Of a stretch of DNA of 57,716 bases, positions 27,161 through 35,610 are shown in pieces; position 1 is the stretch's first letter; each line of letters starts with the position of its first letter. The DNA is from Yoonia sp. (lineage in GTDB: Bacteria > Pseudomonadota > Alphaproteobacteria > Rhodobacterales > Rhodobacteraceae). Location: positions 1 to 57,716 of the forward strand of contig JAGSGF010000016.1 of the NCBI GenBank assembly GCA_023955335.1. Direction: 5' to 3'. Below the pieces are notes generated by a model. The model searched no databases. It worked only from the letters and a program-made list of their open reading frames with translations, and was not told the origin of the DNA. The translations under genes and the position numbers were made by a program.

Positions 27161-27190
27161 AAAAGCCCCACCAGTTTGGTGGGGCTTTTT
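27161..27190 (+). terminator. Rho-independent terminator after asd
   Basis: Perfect stem AAAAGCCCCACC with GGTGGGGCTTTT around AGTTT, flanked by A and T runs, so it may work in both directions. Confidence 0.9.
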
Positions 27191-27191
27191 A

Positions 27192-27566
27192 TTTTGGAAG
27201 CGTAATGGGAGATTGCCGATTAGGCCCCAGAGGGTTTCGAAAATCGAAGTCTTCGCTGCAATCACACGGCTTGCTACTTCAATTACTCCGGTGGCTGTGA
27301 AAACGGCCGAACGCGAGGTTTTTATTTGTTGCTCGACCCATTGGATTAGACGTCCTTTGATGCGGCCAATATCGGATATGGCGGGCACACTGACACGCTG
27401 TAGTTCCTTTGCGGCGGCTTCCAGTTCCGCCCGATCGCCAGAAATTTTTCGGTTCCTATTTGCACCCTCGGCACGGCGATATCCCCTTTGGAAGGCGTCG
27501 CTGACCCAAGGACAAAAAAACCCTTCTTCGTCGCCCGTGGTGGCTAATTCAGTTGGCGATCCTGTT
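27192..27566 (-). pseudogene. Unidentified gene remnant between asd and the cdsA-like gene
   Basis: The minus strand is open here with protein-like composition (GDEEGFFCPWVSDAFQRGYR, then AEGANRNRKISGDRAELEAAA, then IKGRLIQWVEQQI). No ATG, GTG or TTG occurs in frame before position 27388. A short start MNRIAN followed by TGA lies one frame away at about 27566, which suggests a frameshift. The frame runs on through the asd terminator, so the original 3' end is probably lost. No family recognised. The opposite strand here is Ser/Arg/Pro-rich, as expected of a shadow. Confidence 0.35.
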
Positions 27567-27581
27567 CATAACGACGGAGTG

Positions 27582-28526
27582 TTAAACAACCCAAAAGTAC
27601 CGCGTTAAGTGATAGAAAATCGGGGCGGCGAAAACGACGCTGTCAAGCTGGTCAACAAAGCCGCCTTGGCCGGGGATCAGGTGTGACCAGTCTTTGACGC
27701 CGCGGTCCCGTTTGATCGCCGCAAAGACCAAATTGCCGAACATGCCCACGATAGACGCGATGCCGGCCATGCCCATCGCGCCCCAGACGCCAAAGGGTGT
27801 GATCCAGCTTAGCAGTGCGCCGATTAACATGGCACTGATGACCCCACAGGCCACGCCTTCCCATGTTTTGGGTGACAGGCCCGGTGCGATTTTGGTCCGC
27901 CCGATCCGCCGTCCAAAGAAGTATTCCAGCAAGTCGCCAAGCTGGACGACCATCACCAGGAACGTCACCAAAAGGATCGCTCGATCTCCGTAGCCGGCAA
28001 TGTCGAGATTCATTAAGGCGGGCACATGGCTGACGCAGAACACCGCGATCATAAGCCCCCATTGGGTTTCAGCCACGCGGATCAGGAACCGATTGGCGTC
28101 GCCGCGCATGGCCGATACGATGGGCAGCATTAAGAATGCGTACACAGGAATGAACACCGCATAAAGCCCCGTCCATTCCAGCGCGACAAAGATGTATTGG
28201 AGCGGGAGAACCACAAAGAACGCTAGCGCCAGTGACATGTGGTCGGCCTGTGCTTTGGTCGTTAGCGTTAGGAACTCGCGCAGGGCTGCGAAGGAAGCAA
28301 AGGCGAACAGGATTGTGACCCCGATCTTGCCTGTCAACATTGCGATGCCGATGAATGCAACCATGGCCCACCAGCTTTGAACGCGGGTCATATAGGTCTC
28401 TAGGACAGGGTTATTGGTGTCAGGTTCTTGGCGTGTGCGCAGGACTTCGCCAAGAAACGTCAAGCCGATCAGAATAGTAAACGCCCCGATAGTCAGCCAC
28501 AGGATATCAATTGTGTTGGATGTCAT
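27582..28526 (-). CDS. CdsA-like phosphatidate cytidylyltransferase
   Basis: 314 residues with about eight membrane segments. The C-terminal signature region is clear: GDLLEYFFGRRIGRTKIAPGLSPKTWEG and later KRDRGVKDWSHLIPGQGGFVDQLDS, matching the CTP-transferase family that makes CDP-diacylglycerol. Its length and pairing with an acyltransferase point to the CdsA-like group often found beside PlsC homologues rather than the essential cdsA beside dxr and rseP. The start at 28526 follows GGAGGG and overlaps the acyltransferase stop (ATGA). Confidence 0.85.
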   Translation of the reverse strand: MTSNTIDILWLTIGAFTILIGLTFLGEVLRTRQEPDTNNPVLETYMTRVQSWWAMVAFIGIAMLTGKIGVTILFAFASFAALREFLTLTTKAQADHMSLALAFFVVLPLQYIFVALEWTGLYAVFIPVYAFLMLPIVSAMRGDANRFLIRVAETQWGLMIAVFCVSHVPALMNLDIAGYGDRAILLVTFLVMVVQLGDLLEYFFGRRIGRTKIAPGLSPKTWEGVACGVISAMLIGALLSWITPFGVWGAMGMAGIASIVGMFGNLVFAAIKRDRGVKDWSHLIPGQGGFVDQLDSVVFAAPIFYHLTRYFWVV

Positions 28527-29164
28527 GTCCGGCCCTCCGGGCGCAGATCTGAAAGGGCTTTGGCCGCGCGTGCGAGGAATGCGTCTTTGCTTTCGCCATC
28601 TGCAATGTGAACCGGAGCACCGAATGTGACCGTACAGATCAGCGGAAGCGGGATGACCTCGCCCTTGGGCATGATCGTGTTCAGGTTGGCGACCCATGTG
28701 GGTACAAGGTCCACATCCGGCCGCGCCAGCCCCATGTTATAAAGTCCCGCTTTGAACGGCAAAAGCAGATCGTCGCCCATGTTTCTGTTGCCTTCGGGAA
28801 AGATGATCAGCGATGCCCCTTCATCAAGCGCCTCCAGGATCTTGTCCATTGGTTTGTCGTCGACTTCGGGCCGCCGGTCTATCAGCACGCAGTTGAATAC
28901 CTCGGGTCCGATAAAAGCACGGAGCGCGTTTTTCAGCCAATAGTCTGCCGCCGCCACAGGGCGCACGGTGCGGCGCAGGGCAGGGGGCAGAACCGACCAA
29001 ATCATCGGCATATCGGCGTTGGACGTGTGGTTCGAATAATACACCCTTTGGCGTGGAATGGGTTCAATACCCTGCCAATCGGCCCGCACAGCGGTGATGC
29101 CCCGCGCGAACAGACGTATACAATGCCCAACTATGCGGGCGGCGAGAGGGCGCAAGATTTTCAT
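28523..29164 (-). CDS. PlsC-type lysophospholipid acyltransferase
   Basis: 213 residues. Motif I NHTSNADMP (H-x4-D catalytic pair, about 45) and motif III region FPEGNRNMG (about 125) define the glycerolipid acyltransferase family; one N-terminal membrane-associated helix. Probably acylates lysophosphatidate or a related lysolipid and hands product to the CdsA-like protein encoded immediately downstream with a four-base overlap. A REP copy lies 40 bases upstream of its start. Confidence 0.87.
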   Translation of the reverse strand: MKILRPLAARIVGHCIRLFARGITAVRADWQGIEPIPRQRVYYSNHTSNADMPMIWSVLPPALRRTVRPVAAADYWLKNALRAFIGPEVFNCVLIDRRPEVDDKPMDKILEALDEGASLIIFPEGNRNMGDDLLLPFKAGLYNMGLARPDVDLVPTWVANLNTIMPKGEVIPLPLICTVTFGAPVHIADGESKDAFLARAAKALSDLRPEGRT

Positions 29165-29203
29165 AGGATGAACTTTAACGAGGTTGCGCAGATATGAAAG
29201 TAT

Positions 29204-29225
29204 GTAGGATGGGTTTTAACCCATC
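29204..29225 (+). repeat. GTAG-headed REP element, copy 3
   Basis: GTAG followed by GATGGGTT-TT-AACCCATC, a perfect hairpin, in the gap between the YiaA/B-like gene and the acyltransferase gene. Confidence 0.8.
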
Positions 29226-29244
29226 CCCCGTAATTTGGCGGGTC

Positions 29245-29529
29245 CTATGCGGCGTCGCCGTCCGTCACATAGTCTGACAGCAGCTTTTCATTGCGCGCCT
29301 CTTCAAGGCGTTGAACACGGTCGACGGACAGGCGCTCGTCAAAGCGGTATTTGACAAAATTCACTAAGGCGAGCGTGAGCAAAAGAACCGATATCCCCCA
29401 GAACCCCTTGGTTGAAAGCGGCACGTCCGTGGACAAATAAAGCGACAACCCCAGCATCCCGTAAGCGACCAAAACGGCGGCCCCGTTAAAGAACATGATA
29501 AGTGCGTTGTCTGATTTAGTTGAATGCAT
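29245..29529 (-). CDS. YiaA/YiaB-like two-helix membrane protein
   Basis: 94 residues: two membrane helices (ALIMFFNGAAVLVAYGMLGLS and GFWGISVLLLTLALVNFV) joined by LYLSTDVPLSTKG, then a charged cytoplasmic tail. The LSTKGFWG loop and the second helix followed by a basic residue pattern resemble the YiaA/B two-helix domain. It lies 15 bases after the PspA gene and is probably co-transcribed with it under the TetR-type regulator, hinting at a membrane-stress role. Confidence 0.7.
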   Translation of the reverse strand: MHSTKSDNALIMFFNGAAVLVAYGMLGLSLYLSTDVPLSTKGFWGISVLLLTLALVNFVKYRFDERLSVDRVQRLEEARNEKLLSDYVTDGDAA

Positions 29530-29544
29530 GGTATTTCTCCGGTT

Positions 29545-30219
29545 TTATGAATTGTTGGCTTTAAGGCGATCAAGAACGGTTGCCGTCGTGGCGCGGGTTG
29601 CTGGACCAAAACCCGCGTCAGCCATCCGGTCCCCAAGATTGTCGTGGTTCAGGTCACCGTTGATATCTGCTAAGATTTCAGCGTGCTCAAACGGATCGTC
29701 GCGGCCGATGACGCGGGCAATCAACGCGTCTGCATCTTCGATGCTGTTGGTTCCGGTTGCGCCCATCCTTGATTGGATATCTTGTTCACGGCGCACCGCG
29801 CGGGCTTGGATAGCCCCTTGTTTGAGATCAATAATCCGGCGGTGGCCTGTTTCGATACTGCTGCGCAAACGCAGGACCTTTTGATCCAGCCGCCCAAGCG
29901 TTTGGCCGCGTAGCGCCAGCTCATTCTCCATCTGGGCAAGGGCCGTCGCGGCCTCTGTCGCCATTCCGTCATTGCCGGCCTTGATCGCAGCTTGCGCCCG
30001 TTTGGTCAGATCGGTGACCCGATTTTCAAGCGATTGGCGCTGCTGATCTTCCGACCGTTGGCGCTGGATAAGGCTCGCGAGGGTGGCCTTACCTGCCTTC
30101 AGGTTTGTCTCTGCCTCGCGGATCTTTTGGTCGATCAATTCGATAGCAAAGGCGTCGCGGACGCGGTCTTCTGCCCGTGCATTTGCCCCGGTAATCAGGG
30201 TGCTAAGTGTCTTGAACAT
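29545..30219 (-). CDS. PspA/IM30 family membrane-stress protein
   Basis: 224 residues, almost wholly helical: N-terminal amphipathic helix MFKTLSTLITGANARAEDRV, then a long coiled coil (about 25-150, rich in E, Q, R, L) characteristic of PspA/IM30 (ESCRT-III-like) proteins that assemble on damaged inner membrane. The C-terminal extension with DADALIARVIGRDDPFEHAEI and a GPATRATT tail is typical of the roseobacter form. The start at 30219 follows GGAGG. No pspF, pspB or pspC lies here; two TetR-type operators stand upstream instead. Confidence 0.85.
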   Translation of the reverse strand: MFKTLSTLITGANARAEDRVRDAFAIELIDQKIREAETNLKAGKATLASLIQRQRSEDQQRQSLENRVTDLTKRAQAAIKAGNDGMATEAATALAQMENELALRGQTLGRLDQKVLRLRSSIETGHRRIIDLKQGAIQARAVRREQDIQSRMGATGTNSIEDADALIARVIGRDDPFEHAEILADINGDLNHDNLGDRMADAGFGPATRATTATVLDRLKANNS

Positions 30220-30234
30220 CTGTACCTCCATTTG

Positions 30235-30247
30235 TGAACGCTGTTCA
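30235..30247. promoter_or_regulatory. TetR-type operator 1, before the PspA gene
   Basis: TGAAC-GCT-GTTCA, 15 bases before the PspA start. Same pattern as sites at 30294 and 30925. Confidence 0.75.
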
Positions 30248-30293
30248 TAAATTAGGATATAGGGAGCGAGTCCGGAGCGGTCAAGTAAAATAA

Positions 30294-30306
30294 TGAACGA
30301 CGTTCA
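30294..30306. promoter_or_regulatory. TetR-type operator 2, between TetR and PspA genes
   Basis: TGAAC-GAC-GTTCA, within the longer perfect palindrome ATGAACG-A-CGTTCAT (30293-30307). It lies upstream of the PspA gene and just after the TetR stop. Confidence 0.78.
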
Positions 30307-30312
30307 TATAAA

Positions 30313-30909
30313 TTACAAAGGGCCGATGATTTGATTAAGAATAAGGGCGATCATATCGTCGATATTCGCAGACTGCACGCCTGCGCTGGCGTCATCGAGG
30401 CCCAAAAGCACAATGCCATGCACCGTCGAGAACAGCGCCTTGGTCAGTAATGCACGTTGTTCGGCATCCATTTGAGGGAATGCCGCGCGCAGCGGGTCAT
30501 GGATGAACGTGAACAATTGCCCCATTTCAGCAAGGTACCAGTCGGGGGCGGCTTCGCCTTTGGGGCGTTCTAGATCAAACAGGGCACGCCAAAGATAATA
30601 GTTCTGTGCGGCAAACCGGTGATAGGCTTGGCTCATCACGATCAGCTGCTGCACAGGCGTTTGACCCGCCTCTGAAAGGCTAGATGCGACGTCCTGCCCA
30701 AGCGCCTGAAACGTGTCTGCATTCACCGACAGCACGAGATCATTCAGGTCGCCGAACACATTGTAGATCGCGCCAACAGCGCAGCCTGCATCAGTCGCAA
30801 GATCACGTGCTCGTAATGCGCTCAACCCGTCGCGTGCGATCCGCAGCTTTGCAATGTCGATTAAAGACTTGCGCAAGATCTCGCGCCGCGCTGCAACTTT
30901 GCCTACCAT
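30313..30909 (-). CDS. TetR family regulator, probable controller of the PspA module
   Basis: 198 residues. N-terminal TetR helix-turn-helix (LRIARDGLSALRARDLATDAGCAVGAIYNVFGDLNDLV, about 20-57) and a divergent ligand/dimer domain with LWRALFDLERPKG and ALFSTVHGIVLLGLDD, as in the TetR_C_33-like group. Three copies of TGAAC-N3-GTTCA flank it: one 16 bases ahead of its start and two ahead of the PspA gene, so it likely represses itself and the pspA-yiaA genes. The inducer is unknown. The start at 30909 follows GAGAG. Confidence 0.85.
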   Translation of the reverse strand: MVGKVAARREILRKSLIDIAKLRIARDGLSALRARDLATDAGCAVGAIYNVFGDLNDLVLSVNADTFQALGQDVASSLSEAGQTPVQQLIVMSQAYHRFAAQNYYLWRALFDLERPKGEAAPDWYLAEMGQLFTFIHDPLRAAFPQMDAEQRALLTKALFSTVHGIVLLGLDDASAGVQSANIDDMIALILNQIIGPL

Positions 30910-30924
30910 GATAACTCTCGTTTT

Positions 30925-30937
30925 TGAACGTAGTTCA
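30925..30937. promoter_or_regulatory. TetR-type operator 3, before the tetR-type gene
   Basis: TGAAC-GTA-GTTCA, 16 bases upstream of the regulator start; expected site of autorepression. Confidence 0.75.
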
Positions 30938-30994
30938 TTATGACAGGCTTTGATCCCGTTGGAAAGGTTGGAGCCACCTTCGGGGGAAGAGGCG

Positions 30995-32215
30995 CTAGGC
31001 TTTGACCGGTGCCCCACCCGCGAAGTTGTTTACTTCGTGATAGCTGATGGGGTCTTCTTGCATTTGCAGGTGCAGCCCGTCATCGGTGTACGGGTGCGCA
31101 CGTGCGAGAGCCTCGTCGACGTCGATGCCAAGGCCAGCTGCGGTTGGTACGGGGATATATCCGCCTTCAACCGTCAGCGTGTTTGTCACCAGTGCTGCGT
31201 GGAATGGTGTTTCGATCGTTTCCGCCATCAGAATGTTCGGGATGGATGCGGCCAGTTGGATGTTTGCCGCCCATTCAATCGGTCCTGCATAGAGATGCGG
31301 TGCCATTTGCGCGTTGTAGGTTTCGGCGATGGCCGCGATTTTCTTGCATTCCCAGATGCCGCCAGCGCGCCCGAGGGCCGGTTGCAGAACTTGCACGCCT
31401 TGCCGCAGCGCCGCCGCGAACTCGGATTTTGTGGTCAGCCGTTCGCCCGTGGACACAGGAATGCGCACAGCTTGCGTGACTGCGGTCATGTCAGCGTCGG
31501 GCGGGGTCGGTTCCTCAAACCAAAGCGGTGAGAACGGCTCCAACGCTTGACCCATGCGGATCGCGCCTGCCGTGCTGAACTGCCCGTGGGTTCCAAACAA
31601 CAGGTCAGCACGATTGCCGACAGCGTCGCGGATCGTTTTGCAAAAAATCACCGAGGTGTCGATGTCGTGCATCGACGGCATGTGCCCGCCTCGGATCGTG
31701 TAGGGGCCCGCGGGGTCGAATTTGACCGCAGTGTATCCTTTTTCAACCATCGCCACCGCGGTTTCGGCAGCCATGTCTGCGTCTGCCCAAAAGGCGGGCA
31801 GAGGGTGATGCGACTGTGGATAAAGGTAGGTGTACGCCCGAATACGGTCGTTGATCCGCCCGCCGATCAGCGCGTGCACTGGCCTGTCGCGATCCTTGCC
31901 GACCATATCCCAGCAGGCCATTTCTAGACCGGACCAAGCTCCCATGACGGTTAGATCAGGCCGTTGTGTGAAGCCCGATGAATACACCCTACGGAACATC
32001 AGCTCGATGTTTTCTGGGTTTTCGCCAGCCATATGCCGCCCAAATACATCGCGGATGACGTGGCCCATCGCGTCTGGCCCGATGGTGGACGCATAGCATT
32101 CACCCCAGCCGACGACCCCTGTGTCTGATGTCACTTTGACCAATATCCAGTATCGCCCACCCCATCCGGGTGCAGGCGGGGCGGTCACGATGATGTCGAG
32201 GTCTGCGAGCTTCAT
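30995..32215 (-). CDS. Enolase-superfamily sugar-acid dehydratase (mandelate racemase type)
   Basis: 406 residues with the N-terminal capping domain and a C-terminal barrel. Catalytic landmarks: VKFDPAGP (about 163, Lys region), LLFGTHGQFS (metal/His region, about 205), WFEEPTPP (about 232), STGERL (about 258) and the catalytic His in MAPHLYAGPIEW (about 308). This looks like galactonate/galactarate-type dehydratases; the exact acid sugar is not readable. It follows an alcohol dehydrogenase gene on the same strand, which suggests a shared sugar or sugar-acid pathway. Confidence 0.82.
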   Translation of the reverse strand: MKLADLDIIVTAPPAPGWGGRYWILVKVTSDTGVVGWGECYASTIGPDAMGHVIRDVFGRHMAGENPENIELMFRRVYSSGFTQRPDLTVMGAWSGLEMACWDMVGKDRDRPVHALIGGRINDRIRAYTYLYPQSHHPLPAFWADADMAAETAVAMVEKGYTAVKFDPAGPYTIRGGHMPSMHDIDTSVIFCKTIRDAVGNRADLLFGTHGQFSTAGAIRMGQALEPFSPLWFEEPTPPDADMTAVTQAVRIPVSTGERLTTKSEFAAALRQGVQVLQPALGRAGGIWECKKIAAIAETYNAQMAPHLYAGPIEWAANIQLAASIPNILMAETIETPFHAALVTNTLTVEGGYIPVPTAAGLGIDVDEALARAHPYTDDGLHLQMQEDPISYHEVNNFAGGAPVKA

Positions 32216-32228
32216 GCTACGTCCTTTT

Positions 32229-32251
32229 GAGTATTTTAGAAAAAGCGAGGC
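32229..32251 (+). repeat. GGAGCCTCCGG-type element, 3' half only
   Basis: GAGTATTTTAG-AAAAAGCGAGGC, matching the tail of the 13577 and 53874 copies without the GGAGCCTCCGG head. It sits between two genes of one operon. Confidence 0.6.
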
Positions 32252-33334
32252 TTAGTCGAAGGTGATGACATTTCGTTTGGCCGAACCCGTTTTGGTATCC
32301 GCAATCGCATCGTTGATCTGATCGAGCGTCCAAGTCTGTGACACCAATTCGTCGAGCTTCAGCCGCCCTTGTTGATAAAGGTCGACCATCCACGGGATGT
32401 CACGCGCGATCACGGCGTCGCCCATCTTTGAGCCGATCATGCCTTGGCCCATCGATGCCATCGACCCCGGGTCGTAGGTGGCCGCGTCCCCGATGTGGGG
32501 CATGCCGACCATGACGACCTTGCCGCCCGGTGCCAAATAATTGGGGGCTTGGTTGTAGACAGGCACTGCGCCCACGGTGACGAAAACCGCATCGGCGCCG
32601 CGCCCGATGGCAGCGCGGGCAGCAGTCCATGGCGCATCATCACTGGCCAGAACCCCGTCGGTTGCGCCAAAATCGCGTGCGATCTGTAGTTTTTCCTCGG
32701 ACATATCAACGGCTACGATCCGGCGTGCGCCCGCAATCCGCGCCCCTTGGATGGCGTTAAGGCCAACCCCGCCTGCGCCGATCACAACCACGTCTTGGCC
32801 CGCCCGCAGCTGTGCCGCATTCACGACAGCACCAATGCCGGTGATCACACCGCAAGCCAAAAGGCTGGCCGCATTCATGTCCATATCAGCAGGGATGCGC
32901 ACAATCTGGCTTTGATCGACGACGACTTTCTCTGCGAATGCACCGCAGTTCATGGCCTGCACCAATGGCGCGCCGTCTGCGGATGTCAGCGGGCTTGTGG
33001 TGGCCGTGTCGGTTTCGCAAATCACGGGCTTGCCTGATGCGCAGGACCCGCAGCTTCCGCAGGATTTGATCAATGTCACCACAACCGCATCGCCTATGGA
33101 CACGCCTTTGACACCGTTACCAATCGACGTGATGTGCCCTGCTGCTTCATGCCCGTAAACGGCTGGCAACGTGCCGCCCCAACCACCGTCTGCGAATGAA
33201 ATATCCGAATGGCAGATGGCGCAGGCCTTCAGCGTGACTTCGACCTCGCCCATGTCCGGCGCGCGCAATGTGATCGTGTCGATGGTAAGTGGCTTGCCGA
33301 ATTCATGGCAAACGGCGGCTTTAATCTGTGGCAT
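32252..33334 (-). CDS. Zinc-dependent alcohol dehydrogenase
   Basis: 360 residues, medium-chain dehydrogenase family. Catalytic zinc region CAICHSDISF (about 37), GHEAAGHI (about 62), structural zinc cluster CGSCGSCASGKPVIC (about 91-105), and the NAD-binding GAGGVGLNA (about 190). The cluster C-x2-C-x2-C-x7-C is intact. It resembles class III/formaldehyde-type and aryl alcohol dehydrogenases; the substrate is unknown. Start at 33334 with AAAGGA upstream. Followed by the sugar-acid dehydratase gene after 36 bases. Confidence 0.87.
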   Translation of the reverse strand: MPQIKAAVCHEFGKPLTIDTITLRAPDMGEVEVTLKACAICHSDISFADGGWGGTLPAVYGHEAAGHITSIGNGVKGVSIGDAVVVTLIKSCGSCGSCASGKPVICETDTATTSPLTSADGAPLVQAMNCGAFAEKVVVDQSQIVRIPADMDMNAASLLACGVITGIGAVVNAAQLRAGQDVVVIGAGGVGLNAIQGARIAGARRIVAVDMSEEKLQIARDFGATDGVLASDDAPWTAARAAIGRGADAVFVTVGAVPVYNQAPNYLAPGGKVVMVGMPHIGDAATYDPGSMASMGQGMIGSKMGDAVIARDIPWMVDLYQQGRLKLDELVSQTWTLDQINDAIADTKTGSAKRNVITFD

Positions 33335-33416
33335 GGGACGTCCTTTTGGCTTTGCCCCATGCTGACCGTTTGCTGCCAATCTTTGCAAGACTGATTCCGA
33401 CTTTGCGTGTCGGTTT

Positions 33417-34631
33417 TTAAGTGTCTGTCTGTTTGGTACGTAAAACCGGTAGATAAACGCCAATTGCCCCGACGACCAAGATTGCCGATAGGATGAATGG
33501 CGCTCCTGGCAGGTAGATCGGCGCATTTTCGTGGGTGAAGTAAAAGAACACCTGCGTCATCGCCAAAGGTGCCGCGATGGACGCCACCGCATTGATTGAT
33601 GTGAGCGCGCCTTGTAATTCGCCTTGTTGGTTGTCGGGTGCTGTGCGCGACATGATGCCCTGCAACGCGGGGCCAGCGATGGACCCAAGTGCTGTCAGAG
33701 GTGTCAGCGCCAATGCGATCCAGCCATTTGTCACGAAACCAAGTGCGATGAACGCCACGACATCGACGCCAAGCCCCAACACAACCGCGTTACGCTCGCT
33801 GCTCCGCGCAAGGATTGGCCGGATCAGAACCCCTTGCACGATGGCGATACCGATACCAAAGGCTCCCAGTGATAGCCCGATCATGCCCGGCCCCCAGCCG
33901 AATTGCAGCTTGCCGAAGTAGGCCCAGATGCTTGGGTACACGAAAAACGCGATGCCATAGATAAATGACATGCCCATCAGTCGCCCCAAGCCGGGCAATT
34001 GGCCGATGTGCTTGAACGCCCCAAGCGGGTTCGCGCGCCGCCATGAAAATGGGCGTCTGATCCGGTCTGTGACGGTTTCCGGCAAAGCGAAATAGCCGAA
34101 GACGGCGTTACCTCCTGCCAAAACGGCGGCGGCCCAAAAAGGGGCGCGTGTGCCATATTCTGCCAATAGGCCGCCTATCAATGGTCCAAGCACAAAGCCG
34201 ATTCCAAAGGCGGCTCCGATCAGGCCAAAGTTGGCGCTTTTGTCCTCTGGTTTAGAGATATCTGCCATGTAGGCCGACGCGGTGGATTGCGTGGCCGCCG
34301 TGATCCCGCCGATAATGCGCCCGATCACGAGCAGCCAGATCGTTCCGGCCACGGCCATCAGGACATAGTCAAACGCCATGACGACAAGAGCGAGCAACAA
34401 AACGGGTCGACGTCCGAACCGGTCAGATAGCCCGCCGATGACTGGCCCAAATAGGACCTGCATGACAGCGAATATGGCTGCAAGAATCCCTCCCCATAGC
34501 GCAGCTTGACCCAAATCGCCCGCCTCTAAGTCTTGAATAAGGTCGGGCATCACCGGCATGATTAGCCCGATCCCCATGCTGTCGAGCATTACCGTGATCA
34601 GGATAAAGATCAAAGGGAGTCGATTTCGCAT
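33417..34631 (-). CDS. MFS transporter of the TetA/multidrug type
   Basis: 404 residues, 12 membrane segments. Motif A is GGLSDRFGRRPVLL (about 65), motif C-like region GPLIGGLLAEYG (about 150), and the N-terminus LIFILITVMLDSMGIGLIMPVMPDLI matches the TCR/Tet exporter group. Chromosomal members of this group are common in marine alphaproteobacteria and are often of unknown cargo, so drug export is not implied by sequence alone. It lies 45 bases downstream of the enol-lactonase-like gene; 82 bases separate it from the alcohol dehydrogenase gene. Confidence 0.85.
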   Translation of the reverse strand: MRNRLPLIFILITVMLDSMGIGLIMPVMPDLIQDLEAGDLGQAALWGGILAAIFAVMQVLFGPVIGGLSDRFGRRPVLLLALVVMAFDYVLMAVAGTIWLLVIGRIIGGITAATQSTASAYMADISKPEDKSANFGLIGAAFGIGFVLGPLIGGLLAEYGTRAPFWAAAVLAGGNAVFGYFALPETVTDRIRRPFSWRRANPLGAFKHIGQLPGLGRLMGMSFIYGIAFFVYPSIWAYFGKLQFGWGPGMIGLSLGAFGIGIAIVQGVLIRPILARSSERNAVVLGLGVDVVAFIALGFVTNGWIALALTPLTALGSIAGPALQGIMSRTAPDNQQGELQGALTSINAVASIAAPLAMTQVFFYFTHENAPIYLPGAPFILSAILVVGAIGVYLPVLRTKQTDT

Positions 34632-34676
34632 TGGTACGCTCCAGCGTTGTGATCTACGCGATCTAAATGCTTTGAC

Positions 34677-35492
34677 CTAGTTTGCAAGCCCTGTGAGATG
34701 TCCAGTGTTGGCCATGAATTCGGACAGAATCTCGGCATAGCCGATCGGGTCTTCGGCGCAGGGCAGGTGGCCGCAACGGGGCATGACCTTGAACTGCGAC
34801 CCTGGAACGAGATCAACGGTTTCGCGCACCAGATCGGCGGGTGTCGCCCCGTCTTGGCCGCCCGCGATCCCCAATGTTGGTATGCGAAGGCCTGATGTCG
34901 GGGTGTAAAAATCCGTGCCTGCGATAGCCGCACAGACGCCCGCGTATCCTTGCGGATTGACCGCACTGACCATGTCCCGCCATGGCATCATTTCAGGCGT
35001 GTTCACAAAATCGCGCCCAAACCAGCGCGGCATGATCGTGTCGGCCAGTGCAGCCATCCCGTGGGCCTGCACTGCAGCGACCCGGTCGTCCCATAGCTTT
35101 GGGTTGCCGATTTTTGCCGCCGTGTTGGATAGGACAAGCGCGCGGATCAGGTCGGGCCGTTTTACAGCCAACCCTTGGCCGATCATGCCGCCTACAGACA
35201 GGCCTACGAACATCGCGTCGGTCACGTTTGCAGCATCGCAAATCGCGGCGGCATCGCTGATCAGCTGCCCCATTGTGTAGGGGGCATCGGGGACGTCAGA
35301 TTGCCCATGACCGCGCAAATCGTAGCGGATAATCCGCAATCCATCCGGCAGTAACGGCAGTACCTTGCGCCACAGCGCGAGCGTGGTTCCAAGTGAATTT
35401 GCAAAGACAAGTGTTGGGGCAATTGGATGGTCCACGCCGTCGATTTGACCGTGTATCCGAACCGTCCCATTCAGGGCTGAAATTTCACGCAT
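34677..35492 (-). CDS. Alpha/beta hydrolase, 3-oxoadipate enol-lactonase-like
   Basis: 271 residues. Alpha/beta fold with oxyanion region VFANSLGTTLALW (about 32), YDLRGHGQSD, nucleophile elbow GLSVGGMIG (Ser about 109) and catalytic His in RCGHLPCAEDP (about 249). The N-terminal half and FANSLGT resemble PcaD, which opens 3-oxoadipate enol-lactone in protocatechuate breakdown; no other pca gene is near, so the role may differ. Start at 35492. A compact structured leader RNA with its own terminator-like hairpin ends 18 bases upstream. Confidence 0.75.
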   Translation of the reverse strand: MREISALNGTVRIHGQIDGVDHPIAPTLVFANSLGTTLALWRKVLPLLPDGLRIIRYDLRGHGQSDVPDAPYTMGQLISDAAAICDAANVTDAMFVGLSVGGMIGQGLAVKRPDLIRALVLSNTAAKIGNPKLWDDRVAAVQAHGMAALADTIMPRWFGRDFVNTPEMMPWRDMVSAVNPQGYAGVCAAIAGTDFYTPTSGLRIPTLGIAGGQDGATPADLVRETVDLVPGSQFKVMPRCGHLPCAEDPIGYAEILSEFMANTGHLTGLAN

Positions 35493-35510
35493 CGTGCCTG
35501 TTACCTCGTC

Positions 35511-35604
35511 GAAAAGATAAAGCCGCGCAATGGGTTTCCCCCGGCGCGGCTTTGTCCTGTCACCCGGTCCTTCGCTTGCGCGGGACACTGGGTAACCCTC
35601 CCTA
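35511..35604 (-). ncRNA. Candidate structured leader or small RNA upstream of the pcaD-like gene
   Basis: On the minus strand a hairpin at 35596-35559 (GTTACCC with GGGTGAC, then GTCC with GGAC, then CGC-GCAA-GCG) is followed by a second, terminator-like hairpin (AAAGCCGCGC with GCGCGGCTTT, 35553-35519) and TTATCTTTT. A -35-like TTGACA lies at 35639-35634. This has the layout of a small RNA or a riboswitch with attenuator. I could not match it to any family I know. Confidence 0.45.
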
Positions 35605-35610
35605 GCGGGC

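Noticed and set aside
27213-27608. 131-codon plus-strand frame after asd
   Set aside because: Ser/Arg/Pro-rich composition typical of antisense; the minus strand looks more coding.
33417-34631. Tet-family exporter as a drug-resistance gene on a mobile element
   Set aside because: Ordinary composition, no TetR beside it, no mobile-element ends; such homologues are common on chromosomes.
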